The position numbers and the translations under genes were made by a program. Shown here piece by piece: positions 1 to 12,141 of a stretch of DNA of 64,000 nt. The DNA comes from Adineta vaga. Lineage: Eukaryota; Rotifera. The notes under the pieces were generated by a model, which ran no database searches, was not told the origin of the DNA, and was given only the letters and a program-made list of their open reading frames with translations. The DNA is taken from the NCBI GenBank assembly GCA_021613535.1, contig CP075492.1:18662001-18726000 (forward strand). Reading direction: 5' to 3'. Position 1 is the stretch's first letter, and each line of letters begins with the position of its first letter.

Positions 1-2265
1 CTAACCACCGATAGTTTTCTAAATTGTATCAGATAGAAGATATCAGATATTTACTTTCAATGTAAAATTTGAAAATTCTAATTTAAATTCAATACAAATC
101 AATGTCTAACCACCGATAGTTTTCTAAATTGTATCAGATAGCAGATATCAGATATTTACTTTCAATGTAAAATTTGAAAATTCTAATTTAAATTCAATAC
201 AAATCAATGTCTAACCACCGATAGTTTTCTAAACTGTATCAGATAGAAGATATCAGATATTTACTTTCAATGTAAAATTTGAAAATTCTAATTCAAATTC
301 AATACAAATCAATGTCTAACCACCGATAGTTTTCTAAACTGTATCAGATAGAAGATATCAGATATTTACTTTCAATGTAAAATTTGAAAATTCTAATTTA
401 AATTCAATACAAATCAATGTCTAACCACCGATAGTTTTCTAAACTGTATCAGATAGAAGATATCAGATATTTACTTTCAATGTAAAATTTGAAAATTCTA
501 ATTCAAATTCAATACAAATCAATGTCTAACCACCGATAGTTTTCTAAACTGTATCAGATAGAAGATATCAGATATTTACTTTCAATGTAAAATTTGAAAA
601 TTCTAATTTAAATTCAATACAAATCAATGTCTAACCACCGATAGTTTTCTAAACTGTATCAGATAGAAGATATCAGATATTTACTTTCAATGTAAAATTT
701 GAAAATTCTAATTCAAATTCAATACAAATCAATGTATAACCACCGATAGTTTTCTAAATTGTATCAGATAGAAGATATCAGATATTTACTTTCAATGTAA
801 AATTTGAAAATTCTAATTTAAATTCAATACAAATCAATGTCTAACCACCGATAGTTTTCTAAACTGTATCAGATAGAAGATATCAGATATTTACTTTCAA
901 TGTAAAATTTGAAAATTCTAATTCAAATTCAATACAAATCAATGTCTAACCACCGATAGTTTTCTAAACTGTATCAGATAGAAGATATCAGATATTTACT
1001 TTCAATGTAAAATTTGAAAATTCTAATTCAAATTCAATACAAATCAATGTATAACCACCGATAGTTTTCTAAACTGTATCAGATAGCAGATATCAGATAT
1101 TTACTTTCAATGTAAAATTTGAAAATTCTAATTCAAATTCAATACAAATCAATGTCTAACCACCGATAGTTTTCTAAACTGTATCAGATAGAAGATATCA
1201 GATATTTACTTTCAATGTAAAATTTGAAAATTCTAATATAAATTCAATACAAATCAATGTCTAACCACCGATAGTTTTCTAAACTGTATCAGATAGAAGA
1301 TATCAGATATTTACTTTCAATGTAAAATTTGAAAATTCTAATTTAAATTCAATACAAATCAATGTCTAACCACCGATAGTTTTCTAAACTGTATCAGATA
1401 GAAGATATCAGATATTTACTTTCAATGTAAAATTTGAAAATTCTAATTTAAATTCAATACAAATCAATGTCTAACCACCGATAGTTTTCTAAATTGTATC
1501 AGATAGAAGATATCAGATATTTACTTTCAATGTAAAATTTGAAAATTCTAATTCAAATTCAATACAAATCAATGTATAACCACCGATAGTTTTCTAAATT
1601 GTATCAGATAGCAGATATCAGATATTTACTTTCAATGTAAAATTTGAAAATTCTAATTTAAATTCAATACAAATCAATGTCTAACCACCGATAGTTTTCT
1701 AAACTGTATCAGATAGAAGATATCAGATATTTACTTTCAATGTAAAATTTGAAAATTCTAATTTAAATTCAATACAAATCAATGTCTAACCACCGATAGT
1801 TTTCTAAACTGTATCAGATAGAAGATATCAGATATTTACTTTCAATGTAAAATTTGAAAATTCTAATTCAAATTCAATACAAATCAATGTCTAACCACCG
1901 ATAGTTTTCTAAACTGTATCAGATAGAAGATATCAGATATTTACTTTCAATGTAAAATTTGAAAATTCTAATTCAAATTCAATACAAATCAATGTATAAC
2001 CACCGATAGTTTTCTAAATTGTATCAGATAGCAGATATCAGATATTTACTTTCAATGTAAAATTTGAAAATTCTAATTCAAATTCAATACAAATCAATGT
2101 CTAACCACCGATAGTTTTCTAAATTGTATCAGATAGAAGATATCAGATATTTACTTTCAATGTAAAATTTGAAAATTCTAATTCAAATTCAATACAAATC
2201 AATGTATAACCACCGATAGTTTTCTAAATTTTATCAGATAGCAGATATCAGATTTTTACTTTCAA
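1..2265. repeat. 105-bp satellite array, about 21.6 copies
   Basis: Monomers start every 105 bases (1, 106, 211 ... 2206) with CTAACCACCG or ATAACCACCG. They differ at only a few positions: C/A at base 1, AAATTG/AAACTG, GAAG/GCAG, and TTTAA/TTCAA. The array runs off the left edge, so its full length is unknown. The last copy decays after about 2265. Each monomer carries the core GCAGATATCAGATATTTA (or the GAAG variant), which recurs inverted in the 48-bp array at 10.5-11.2 kb. Confidence 0.97.
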
Positions 2266-2280
2266 TATCAAAATGGAAAA

Positions 2281-3122
2281 CGCATATCGAAGAATGAGGT
2301 GAGTTTAATTGTCTCCGTTCAAAAAAGAAGTGCGAAGATGAGTATGAAGCGGACTTCTAATATGCATACATATACAGTATATATAGATAGAAATATATAG
2401 AACGAGGAATTAGTGTGGAAAGAGATGTTTGGAATACATATTTGTTATTGAATAATTTGTTGTTTTGAGTTATTTTAATAGGTAATATGAAGAATAGTTG
2501 TTCACAAGATAGTGGGCATTGTAACTTAAAAGATGGAAAGAAAAGAAGAAATTCTAACGCGTGTTTACGAACTGATCGAGGACAATTAATACTGAAGAAA
2601 GTAAGATAGAAAGAAAGAATCGGATATATGTATATCAGTTGATCGAGGGCAGTCGAAAGGAAAGAGGACGAGAAATGATCTAACACATGTATATCAGCTG
2701 ATCGAGGACAATTAGTGCTGAAGAATGTAGAAAAGAAAGAATGTAACATATGTATGACAGCTGATCGAGGGCAACGAAGTAACGAACTGTTTAATCATCA
2801 TCAGATATCTTCCGTTGTATTCTGTATTCAGATGGTATTATACATTGTTAACTGTTTGATACTTGTGCTATATTTGTTTTCAGTACTATATAAGAAGATA
2901 CTGTTGAATTCGCATTCAGTATAAAACCTTTCAAGTAAATTTTTTTTTTATTAGATGGATTAGAAAACGCGCGTCTTATATGTCAGTTAAGTAATGAAAT
3001 CGAATTATCTTGATTTTGACGATTTGAATGAAAATCAAAAGTTTATCAAGTAATACAGTTTGAAATAAAATGATGTTTCTTGTTTATAGATATCAATAAT
3101 TGTTCAAATTTAATATTTATAA
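2281..3122. other. Non-coding, with a decayed 63-bp minisatellite
   Basis: The stretch between the satellite and the first gene holds about four diverged copies of a unit of about 63 bp containing CAGCTGATCGAGGACAATTA (near 2567, 2633, 2693 and 2756). The short open frames here follow the repeat and look spurious. I see no other gene. Confidence 0.6.
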
Positions 3123-6100
3123 ATGTCGAAGCGTTCAGCTATTATTGATGATAAAACCATATCCGAAATGATGTTGAAGAAGATAACGGAAGCATCAGCA
3201 ATGAATGTTGACATGTCTAAAATTGTAAATTCGGAGCGAATGCAATTGTTAACAACCTACAAGGATATGTATAACTTTGATCCTTCCTTAACTTTTTTTC
3301 TATCACTAGCAATCATGTCGCATTTTGCTCAAAGCTCATATTACACGCACTATTCGAGCTCCGATCATTGTATCGTTCAATTATACTTTTGGCTCCTAGG
3401 ATCTAGTGGTATGTTCAAAATATTCGTTAAATATTTTGTTTTTCCTGTCACGACATCTTTCATGCGAATTTTTTTCTTTTGAGACTGCGTCAAATCTGTA
3501 AATATGTTGGTGTGAATATTTAGATATTTCAATGTTCGAAATTAGTTGTGTGGTAGTAATACTACAACAGTTTTTATGAAATTGAAGAGCCCGATATGTA
3601 TGAATTATTTGAATAAAAAGATCGCGAATGTAGAAATATTGTGTGTCATATAGAATAGATTAGTTAGAGAAAAATAATTAAAGATTAAATAGTGCAATAA
3701 AATCAATGAAAGCAATCGAGAAAGAGAGGCAGATGAAAGAAAGGAAAGAAAAAAAAGTATATATGTCTCTCCTATGGTTCTCTGTACGACATCTATCGAA
3801 AAAAAAGATATATGTGAATCTGTCTATAACATACACACAAATGTTATTACTTATTTAATGTATCTTTCATATTAAACTGTCGCAGCAATAAGTCGAATTC
3901 ATATTGAACAAAAATAATCTGGAAAGTAAAGAATGAATAAGATTAATGAATTAATAATTTATACATTACTGTAAAATCTCTTGAGAGCTTTGGTGTATGA
4001 AATTAATTATTGATTGCTTTATTTCATGTATCGACATTAGTTTACGAAAAGGAAATAAGTTATTTTGCTTTGTAATATCACGTCATTTTTATAAATAGAA
4101 GATTCTTATATGTCGAGTATTGATTTTTATAGTTGAGTACATCTTACAAAGATCTTTTAATGTTGTTTTTGGATTTCTCCTATTTCTTTTAATTATGATT
4201 TCTTTTGTGATATTCAAGGAAGTGGTAAAACACATGCATTCAAACAACTTGAAAAAGCTATCTCAAAAACTGAGAAAATGTTCTCAGCAACATATATGAA
4301 ACCGATTATGGTTAATGGTAGTCCAACTGAATCATCTGTATCATCGATTGTTACTCATACCAATCATATTGGTTTAAGACAACATCTATCTTCTAATAGT
4401 AAGATATTGTTAAACGATGATGCGGATGTAATTGCTGAGTCATATGGATTGTATAACGTAAATGATTTTACAAAAGAGCACGAACGAAATATCATACTTT
4501 GTGGATATGACGGGTAAAAAACAATGTTTAATATAGAGATATGTTGATTATATATCATCGTTATTAGCTTTGGTAAGTCATTCAGAACTACAGGAACAAC
4601 ACTTATACAAATCGAAGACAAGCGTTTGACAATTGCAATTGCTACTACTGGTGGTAAACTCTATAAAAACATGAAAAACTGGATCAATTTTACTGGTTTT
4701 GATGGTTCTCATAACAGATTTTTGTACATGAGTATTCCTAAATTAGGTTATCCAAGGCCTCAAGAGTAAATCTTATTAAGTGACTTTAGACTCATCGTTT
4801 TAGCTTTGTTATTTATAGTTTTCAGATCCGCATGAATTCAAAACACAATCCAACCTTTGCTCATCTAGCTGTGATCACTCATCTATTTGGTACTGTGCGA
4901 TTTGTTTTTGATATGTCACAAGCGGAACGTAGAAAATTTTGCAATGGTATTTAAATTAAGAAACTTTATGATAGATTCTTAGATTTTTTTTAATTTCCAT
5001 TTACTTACTTGCAGCTTCATTTGACGTATCATCAGGAGCACAGATTGAAGATGATCAAACACAACAAACTGGTTCTGCTATGTTCACATTATGGAATTTA
5101 ATTGCCGATTTTAACGAAATGCAAGATCAAATTCCAAATAAACAACGGCAAATTACTGATTTTTACGAAAAAATAAGGACAACTTTTCCAAGATTAGCAT
5201 GTTTAATGCAGCTATACATGAATGCTATGGTGATACTTGAACGTGTTAAAGATTTTGTTATATTTGCTGAAGGAGATCATCAAGATTTGATCATTAGCGA
5301 AGATTTTATAAAGAACGTCGATATGATAATAAAAACTGATTATCATAAATACGATAAAACATATTTACCACGTACCGAAATTCATCAAGAAGTAATGAAT
5401 CCCATGATAATTGTTCAAAAAGAAACCGTATTATCTGCATGGGGTTGGTATGAACACCATCTAAATGTGATTAAAAAATTATTTACAATTGATCATAATT
5501 TCCAAAATAAATCAACTGATATACCACCATCAATTTCACCCAAACAACAAACATTAAAACAGCTAATCATGTATTTGGATTTTAATATTTTTACATTATC
5601 GTCAATAAGTGTGAAACACCCTATCACGGAAAAAACGTATGTAAATGGATTTTTTATTGAAGCAAATGAATAATTTATAACTTATTTCTTGTATAGAGGA
5701 ATAATCAAGAATAGACCAGCTTTAGGTGAGAGAGCACTTCAAGAATTAATGAATGATAATTTACTCAAATTCAATTATTTTTTAACTGATATTCGTGGGC
5801 GTAATGTTAAATCATACATTAAAGTACCGGTGCCATATGAGGATGATCCAACACGAGATGTTTTTATTGCAAACTTATTGAAACATGGCATAGATTTTGA
5901 CGAGTATTGTTCCATTTATAAAACATCTTCACTTCCACCATATAATAATTTTTCAAGTTTAACGTTAGAAATCTTTGAACATAGTGCATGTTTTGTTAAT
6001 GAATATTCAAAGTATCGTGATCAATTAAATCATGTAATTCAAAAACATATCGAAAATTGCGTCATTCGTGAAGTTGTAGAAGGAAATTTTGTTATTCAGA

Positions 6101-7451
6101 ATGCAAATGAATTTACTCGTCAATATGAGGATATTGAGAATTTAGTCTTAAGCAATCAATCAAATCAAGCAAATAGCAAACGTCAATCTTTTAATATAAT
6201 AAATCAAACAAATAAATCAACAACACAATGTAGACATACAACAGTATCCATAGTCAATGTTTCTCGTGATGTTGTTGAAAAAAGTCAACAGGCACAGCAT
6301 CATAGTCCAAAAAGAACATCTTGTGATCAACAGAATGCTATTATAATAGGTAATTATTTCTTCGATTTCCAAATCTCTACATTTACTGATCGCTCTAAAT
6401 AGAAAATTTCACTACTGATGCAGATGGTTTATTAGATGACCCTGATAATTCGCTAATGTCATTATCTGAAAAATCAGGTGACGGTAAAGATGAATCTTCA
6501 AACATATCAACACAGAAAACCATGACAGATAGTATGTTGTTTATTTTGATTCTTTAATGAATTTTCTTTTTCTTAACAGTTACAAATAAAGGTGAACACG
6601 TAAGCGAACAAGCAATCAAAAAAGTCATGCAAAGCATAATGACTGGAAAATCAGTGATTTATACTAAGACAGACCTGAGCATGATATGTAATAAACCGAA
6701 TATCCGACTAACAGCAGTAGATCGTTTGATTGACGCTAAGCTACTTAAATATGAAAGTAATCTATGGATCGAACCGACTCGTGCAAAAAAACCTAAAAAA
6801 GATTTAAAACCTATATTTCGTCCAGGATGGTTAAAGTATGAATTACTTCATATAGTTGTTGTCATTTGTTCTTGGCTTTCGTTTGTAGAATGTGTCCATC
6901 TTCAAATTCAAATGCATCAATATTTGATTTTATACAAACTCTGCAAAAACATGTAAGTAGTCATGTTTCACTGGTTTAAAGTATCTCTAATAAAAAATGA
7001 TTTGATTTTTTTCCAGGTAAATCTTAGTTATGATGATTTTTTAAAATCATTTTATCCTCATTTAAAAGAGAATGTTTTTACACACAATAACTGGAGATTA
7101 TCAGATGAAGTAATCAAAATATTTCAATCAAATATATTTTACAAAGAACACGTTCGATATGACATCGCACGTTTTGGACCAAATGATATAATAAATAATG
7201 AGTTGGATGTAGCAAATCAATTAGCAACATCAACAGCGCCAGCATCACATTTGAACAATTTGCAAGAAGCAACAACAAACGAAAATATAATAGAGATATC
7301 TCAACAACGAATGAGTCATGATAGTGGTGAGGAAGAGGATATTACGTTTACTTGTCCATTGTCAACAAGTGTCAAAAGAAAACTTGGATCTCATACAAAT
7401 TTTCCAGAAAATCCAAGACGCGTGCAACCAAGTAGAGTGAAAAAAAATTAA
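3123..7451 (+). CDS. DUF3987/YfjI-like P-loop ATPase, 10 exons
   Basis: Exons by splice motif and phase: 3123-3408, 4219-4513, 4568-4765, 4819-4946, 5015-5636, 5697-6349, 6403-6531, 6580-6835, 6889-6952, 7017-7451. The spliced frame is open for 1,021 aa. A Walker A motif, GSSGSGKT (residues 93-100), is assembled across the first junction. A Walker-B-like ILLNDDAD follows about 70 residues later, then HNRFLYMSIP and an alpha-helical region as in DUF3987 proteins. A winged-helix-like segment (TKTDLSMICNKPNIRLTAVD) and an acidic/basic tail close the protein. DUF3987 proteins are primase/helicase-like ATPases of mobile DNA; the exact activity here is inferred. Intron 1 is 810 bp against about 55 bp for the others. 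The neighbour downstream on the same strand is a transposase. Family assignment is by eye. Confidence 0.6.
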
Positions 7452-7699
7452 ATACTTCGATAGTATCTCTTTTACCAACAATATTTTATTATATCGACAA
7501 TTTAATGATTGATTTTATTCTCCTTGAACATATTTATAGTTATTAAATCTTTCCATTCGATTGTTCTTTTAATAATCATACTTTTAACTCATTTTAGATT
7601 ACTAATATAAAAGAAAGGAATAATTACGTTGTTTAATCAATATTTTAAACGTACATCTCTCCTATTATTTTCGATTATTTATTTTTATTTGCCAATTGA

Positions 7700-10277
7700 A
7701 TGAGTCAAAATAACCATTTTTTAACTTCAATGAGATCAGTAGAAATTACTGATGAAGAACATGGTTTTATTTTAATGATGCGAACCATGCGCTTGGATCA
7801 AATTATATGTGTTATGATGCTGAATAATTTTTTACCAAAAGAGTTACCTAACAAATTCGATCATATTGTCAATATAATTAATTTAAATTTTAACAAGTCT
7901 TATGAAATTCATACAATAAAAACGCTGATTGAATTCATTTCTATGCATCCGGTATATAATCAATTATTTCAACAACATTCATTAGATGAAATGATACAAA
8001 AATATCAAACAAATAATGTTGCTGGATCTGATGGTGTAAATGAACTATACTTAAAACCTTATACAATCGAGTGCATTCAATGTAAGAAACAGCTGAAACC
8101 AACATTTTCTCATCGTTCAAAGACTGTGATGTCGCTTGTAAGAACCTTCAAAGCACGTATGTAATTTTACCAGATATTTTGGTAATCGATTTATCTTGAT
8201 TCTCTCTAATAGTCATCAGCACTTGCGTTTGTCAAGATTGCAATATTCAAATATTTCCTAATTTTTACATTCATAACAACAAGAAGATTTTCACAGTTGA
8301 GTCGATTAAAAATGATCAATACATTTATTTAAATGGAAATCAAATCTTCGAACAAAACTTACTGATTGATTTTGATCATCAATTAGTTCAGAATACCGTA
8401 TCATTTGAAGGATATACTAATGCGTATAATTTAAAAATCAAAATGATTTTTGAAAGACAAAATCAATCATCATCTGTTATGCAAAGTACTAGTTATAACA
8501 TGTAAGACAATTTTAACTTAGAACATGACTAATATTTACTTACCTTTTACTTCTTAGCACCTATCTTAATGAAAGAAATTTTCAAATGGCTTGGTTATTG
8601 ATTAATGTCGTTAAATTTTTTTTTATGACTACTAATGAAAAATCTATTACTATACCAATGTCTGCACGTGACGTTGATGAATGTAATGATTTTTTTTTAA
8701 TGATTAAATCCGATCTTTATGAAAAATTTGTTAACTTTTGGACGAGACATCAAAGGTTCACAAGGACATGTGATCCAGCAACATGCTCCAGGGTATTCAT
8801 TGTGGATGGTCATCAAAAAGCTAATCGACTTATTTGTCAGCACAAAAACGTATTTGATAATACTATACCTGAACTTGGATCAGTGCAAGTGGGATGTCTA
8901 TATACTCCTCTGAGAAAAGGTATGCTTTTCATTTATTCGAATTACTAGAGTTCTATTATGAACGAATGCACATTTTCGTGGCAACTTTTAGAAATTAGTT
9001 AACGGGAAAAATCATCTTTATAAAGAATTGAGAGAAACAATAAATTTTTAGTAGATTTGGTTAAGTTCAGACGTAAACAGTTGGATATAATAGGTAATAA
9101 AGGAAGTATGCTGATGACTTTTTTATCCATTTCATTTTGTATCTCATGTACATCGAATGTAGTATTTGTTTTATAATACATCTTACACTCTCTTATCATA
9201 TAACGACAGAAAACGTAAGTATTACTTACTCTTATGCATAACTTTCGTTTTTTATCATTTCACTTACCGATCATTATTCTGTTTTTCCTTTTCCTTTATG
9301 ACCTTATTTTTTATATTTACGAAACAGATTTTCGAGATTTTTATATCGCTATAGAACATCATCATAAATCATGCTAAACGTTGTCATTTTTTTCGTACTA
9401 TTATGGTGGAAAGGACGAGGATATAGATATACTATCAATTTAACAATAGACTGTTTGGTTTTCCATCTTGATTGATGATTCTTCTTCTAATTTCATGTTC
9501 TTTGTATAGCTTCTAATGTTGACCACAGGTTCTGTCAACACCATCAACCACCAAGAGCATCATCAAGTGCAATTTATCAATTGATTGATGGGAATAAAGA
9601 AATAGATCTTGACAGATCAGCATTGATTCAGTATATTGACAAAGATGGCAGTTTTAACGATGAGTTGTGTAATGTGTTCAGATCTGGTATTAATAACATA
9701 TCAAAGATAAGTTCATATGGTTTTTTAGCTACTTTCTTGAATTGTTCGGTTATTGTTGGATTCACTGAACAACCATGTTCTGAAGGAAGTGAGTGTAAAG
9801 ACTTTATCTGGATTTGTTTAACAGTAACATCACTGTGTTTTAAAAATAATAGTGAGGCGTGTCCTTCATCATTTATTAACCATAAAGCGGTTCGGTCCAT
9901 TACCTGCAGCAATGTGTTATGATTGTGCATGTACTCTGAAACTCTTTGTTGAAAAACACTTTGGCTCAGAGAATTTGAAATCGACGAATTTTACTGCATT
10001 TCTTCCATCGCTAAGTATGGCAATCGATCGATTTCACGTGAAAAACCATAAAAGAGCTATGTGCAAAACAATAATGAGACCTGATCATGAGTGTCACAAT
10101 GGTATATACAATGCTATTAATACGCAAGTTGCTGAACAAGGTTTTGCTTACTTATCTAAGTTCAAAAATTCGTTCAGAGGATACAATTATCCGAAGTCAA
10201 CGATATTTTTTACAATTCTTTTTCATCTTAAAAATTGTACAATAACTGGTATCAGTCCGTTTGAACAATCAGTATAA
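7700..10277 (+). CDS. KDZ-like DDE transposase, 5 exons
   Basis: Exons 7700-8156, 8213-8501, 8558-8919, 9510-9788 and 9853-10277 join in phase to an open frame of 603 aa. The N-terminal half has paired cysteines (ECIQC, then STCVCQDC), like the cysteine clusters of CxC/KDZ proteins. The C-terminal half has VDGHQKANRLIC, a second Cys/His group (VDHRFCQHH), YDCACTL, a DRFHVKNHKRAMC motif and a late glutamate in AEQGFAYLSKF. This is the D...D...DxFHxxxH...E order I associate with Kyakuja-Dileera-Zisupton transposases. The protein would cut and rejoin element ends in the nucleus. The frame appears intact, so the element could be recently active. Intron 3 is unusually long (590 bp). Alternative: another DDE family with a similar fold. 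Confidence 0.6.
8920..9509 (+). other. Long intron of the transposase gene
   Basis: 590 bp between GTATGC and TTGTATAG. No gene or repeat is recognised in it. Most introns in this window are 45-60 bp, so an old insertion is possible. Confidence 0.5.
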
Positions 10278-10488
10278 AAACTTGATAGGTTTACACGTGT
10301 TTTTTTAAAAGTTTGACCATTATGATTCTTTTCTTTCGTTTGATTCATACCATTTCTAGTGAGCTTTAGTTTCGCTCTAAAAATGCTAAATAAAAAACAC
10401 TCGTGAATATTCTTTTCACGATTTTTCCGTATTATCCAAATTTAATGAAAGGCATGAAAATAATCACAGATAGTTCATGTCTACTTAC

Positions 10489-11160
10489 CTGGTGAGTTTA
10501 TTAAAGAATGACACTAAATATCTGATATCTGCTTATCTGGTGAGTTTATTAAAGAATGACACTAAATATCTGATATCTGCTTATCTGGTGAGTTTATTAA
10601 AGAATGACACTAAATATCTGATATCTGCTTATCTGGTGAGTTTATTAAAGAATGACACTAAATATCTGATATCTGCTTATCTGGTGAGTTTATTAAAGAA
10701 TGACACTAAATATCTGATATCTGCTTATCTGGTGAGTTTATTAAAGAATGACACTAAATATCTGATATCTGCTTATCTGGTGAGTTTATTAAAGAATGAC
10801 ACTAAATATCTGATATCTGCTTATCTGGTGAGTTTATTAAAGAATGACACTAAATATCTGATATCTGCTTATCTGGTGAGTTTATTAAAGAATGACACTA
10901 AATATCTGATATCTGCTTATCTGGTGAGTTTATTAAAGAATGACACTAAATATCTGATATCTGCTTATCTGGTGAGTTTATTAAAGAATGACACTAAATA
11001 TCTGATATCTGCTTATCTGGTGAGTTTATTAAAGAATGACACTAAATATCTGATATCTGCTTATCTGGTGAGTTTATTAAAGAATGACACTAAATATCTG
11101 ATATCTGCTTATCTGGTGAGTTTATTAAAGAATGACACTAAATATCTGCTTATCTGGTCA
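10489..11160. repeat. 48-bp tandem array, 14 copies
   Basis: Units start every 48 bases from 10489 to 11113. Copies 1-13 appear identical apart from the flank of the first, and the last lacks about 7 bp. Each unit contains AAATATCTGATATCTGCTTAT, the reverse complement of the core of the 105-bp satellite, and a splice-donor-like CTGGTGAGTT. Because 48 is divisible by three, a long open frame crosses the array; I regard it as a by-product. Confidence 0.97.
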
Positions 11161-11256
11161 GTATTAATATAATTGGTGAGATATCAATAACTCAGTTAAA
11201 ATTCATTTTCAATGTTCTTCCAAAAGACAACTAGGACGATCATACGAACGCAATAC

Positions 11257-12141
11257 TCATGCGATTTCTATTGAGCAAAATGTTGAAAATTTTAAACTTT
11301 CGTAATTTTTATATTTTGAAAATTTGTAAATGCGAGTTTTGAAAAGTGGTACCAATTTGATATTTGTCATTCCTTGGTATGTATAACAATCATACAAGAC
11401 GTCAGATGTTATACCGTACATTAAAAGCATAAAGGAAAATGTTAGAGGAAGAAAACATATGAGATAAAGCAATGAAATAGATAATATTTGAATTGTCATC
11501 TTTCGAATTTTTCGCCATTGAATTACTTGTCGAAGACGATATTTTTGTCGTACAACACGTAAGAATAAAGCGATACTAAATATAAGAATTATAAAAATAG
11601 GAATTATTTGATGAGCTATTCCATCGTACATAGCAAATGTATGTGAATCATATGCACATGCATTTAAACATATCAAGAAAATATTAATAGTATTTTCACA
11701 TGATGGAAAGAAGTATGCGATGGTGTAGAATAAAAAACAATAGAAAATAATCACGATAAAAGGGAGATAATGAATAAAGAAACGTTTCTTTCTTGTTGAT
11801 ATCCATCCTTCATGAAAAATAAGAATATGTCTTTCGATAGTTGTCCAAGCAAAGAGTATTGTATGTGTGATGTATATCATCCAATCAAAAAATGACCAGA
11901 TTTGACAAAATATCATAGATCTTTCCCATATACCATCATGATAATAAAAATAGATCATCAATGGATATAATGTCACGTCCATAATAACACTAATGATAAG
12001 AATAAAAATAATCACGTGATTATTAAGAGCATGACGAAGTGTTCGATCAAAAAGAAAATTATAAAGAACAAATAATAAACAGAGAAATGATGGAATTAAT
12101 AGAAGAAGTAATGACCAAAACCACATTGCATTAGATATCAT
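11257..12141 (-). pseudogene. Rhodopsin-like GPCR, truncated before TM7
   Basis: 294 codons with six clear hydrophobic segments (about residues 9-31, 40-62, 78-100, 124-146, 170-195, 220-245). The DRY box position reads ERH after TM3 (TTIERHILIF), and a basic loop precedes TM6. After TM6 the frame runs into an ordinary polar tail (KTRIYKFSKYKNYESLKF) without the seventh helix or NPxxY-type motif. That suggests a frameshift or a 3' loss near 11390. The family resembles the short-loop orphan receptors abundant in bdelloids. It lies on the opposite strand from the transposon genes, just outside the 48-bp array. It could still be expressed as a six-helix protein; I call it a probable pseudogene. 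Confidence 0.6.

Noticed and set aside
2357-2749. 130-codon minus-strand frame near the satellite
   Set aside because: Follows the decayed 63-bp minisatellite; composition is repeat-driven.
10489-11160. Possible CRISPR array
   Set aside because: The units are directly adjacent with no unique spacers, and the DNA is eukaryotic.
10477-11172. 231-codon open frame of 16-residue repeats
   Set aside because: It is the 48-bp array read in frame; the unit length is divisible by three and there is no other sign of coding.
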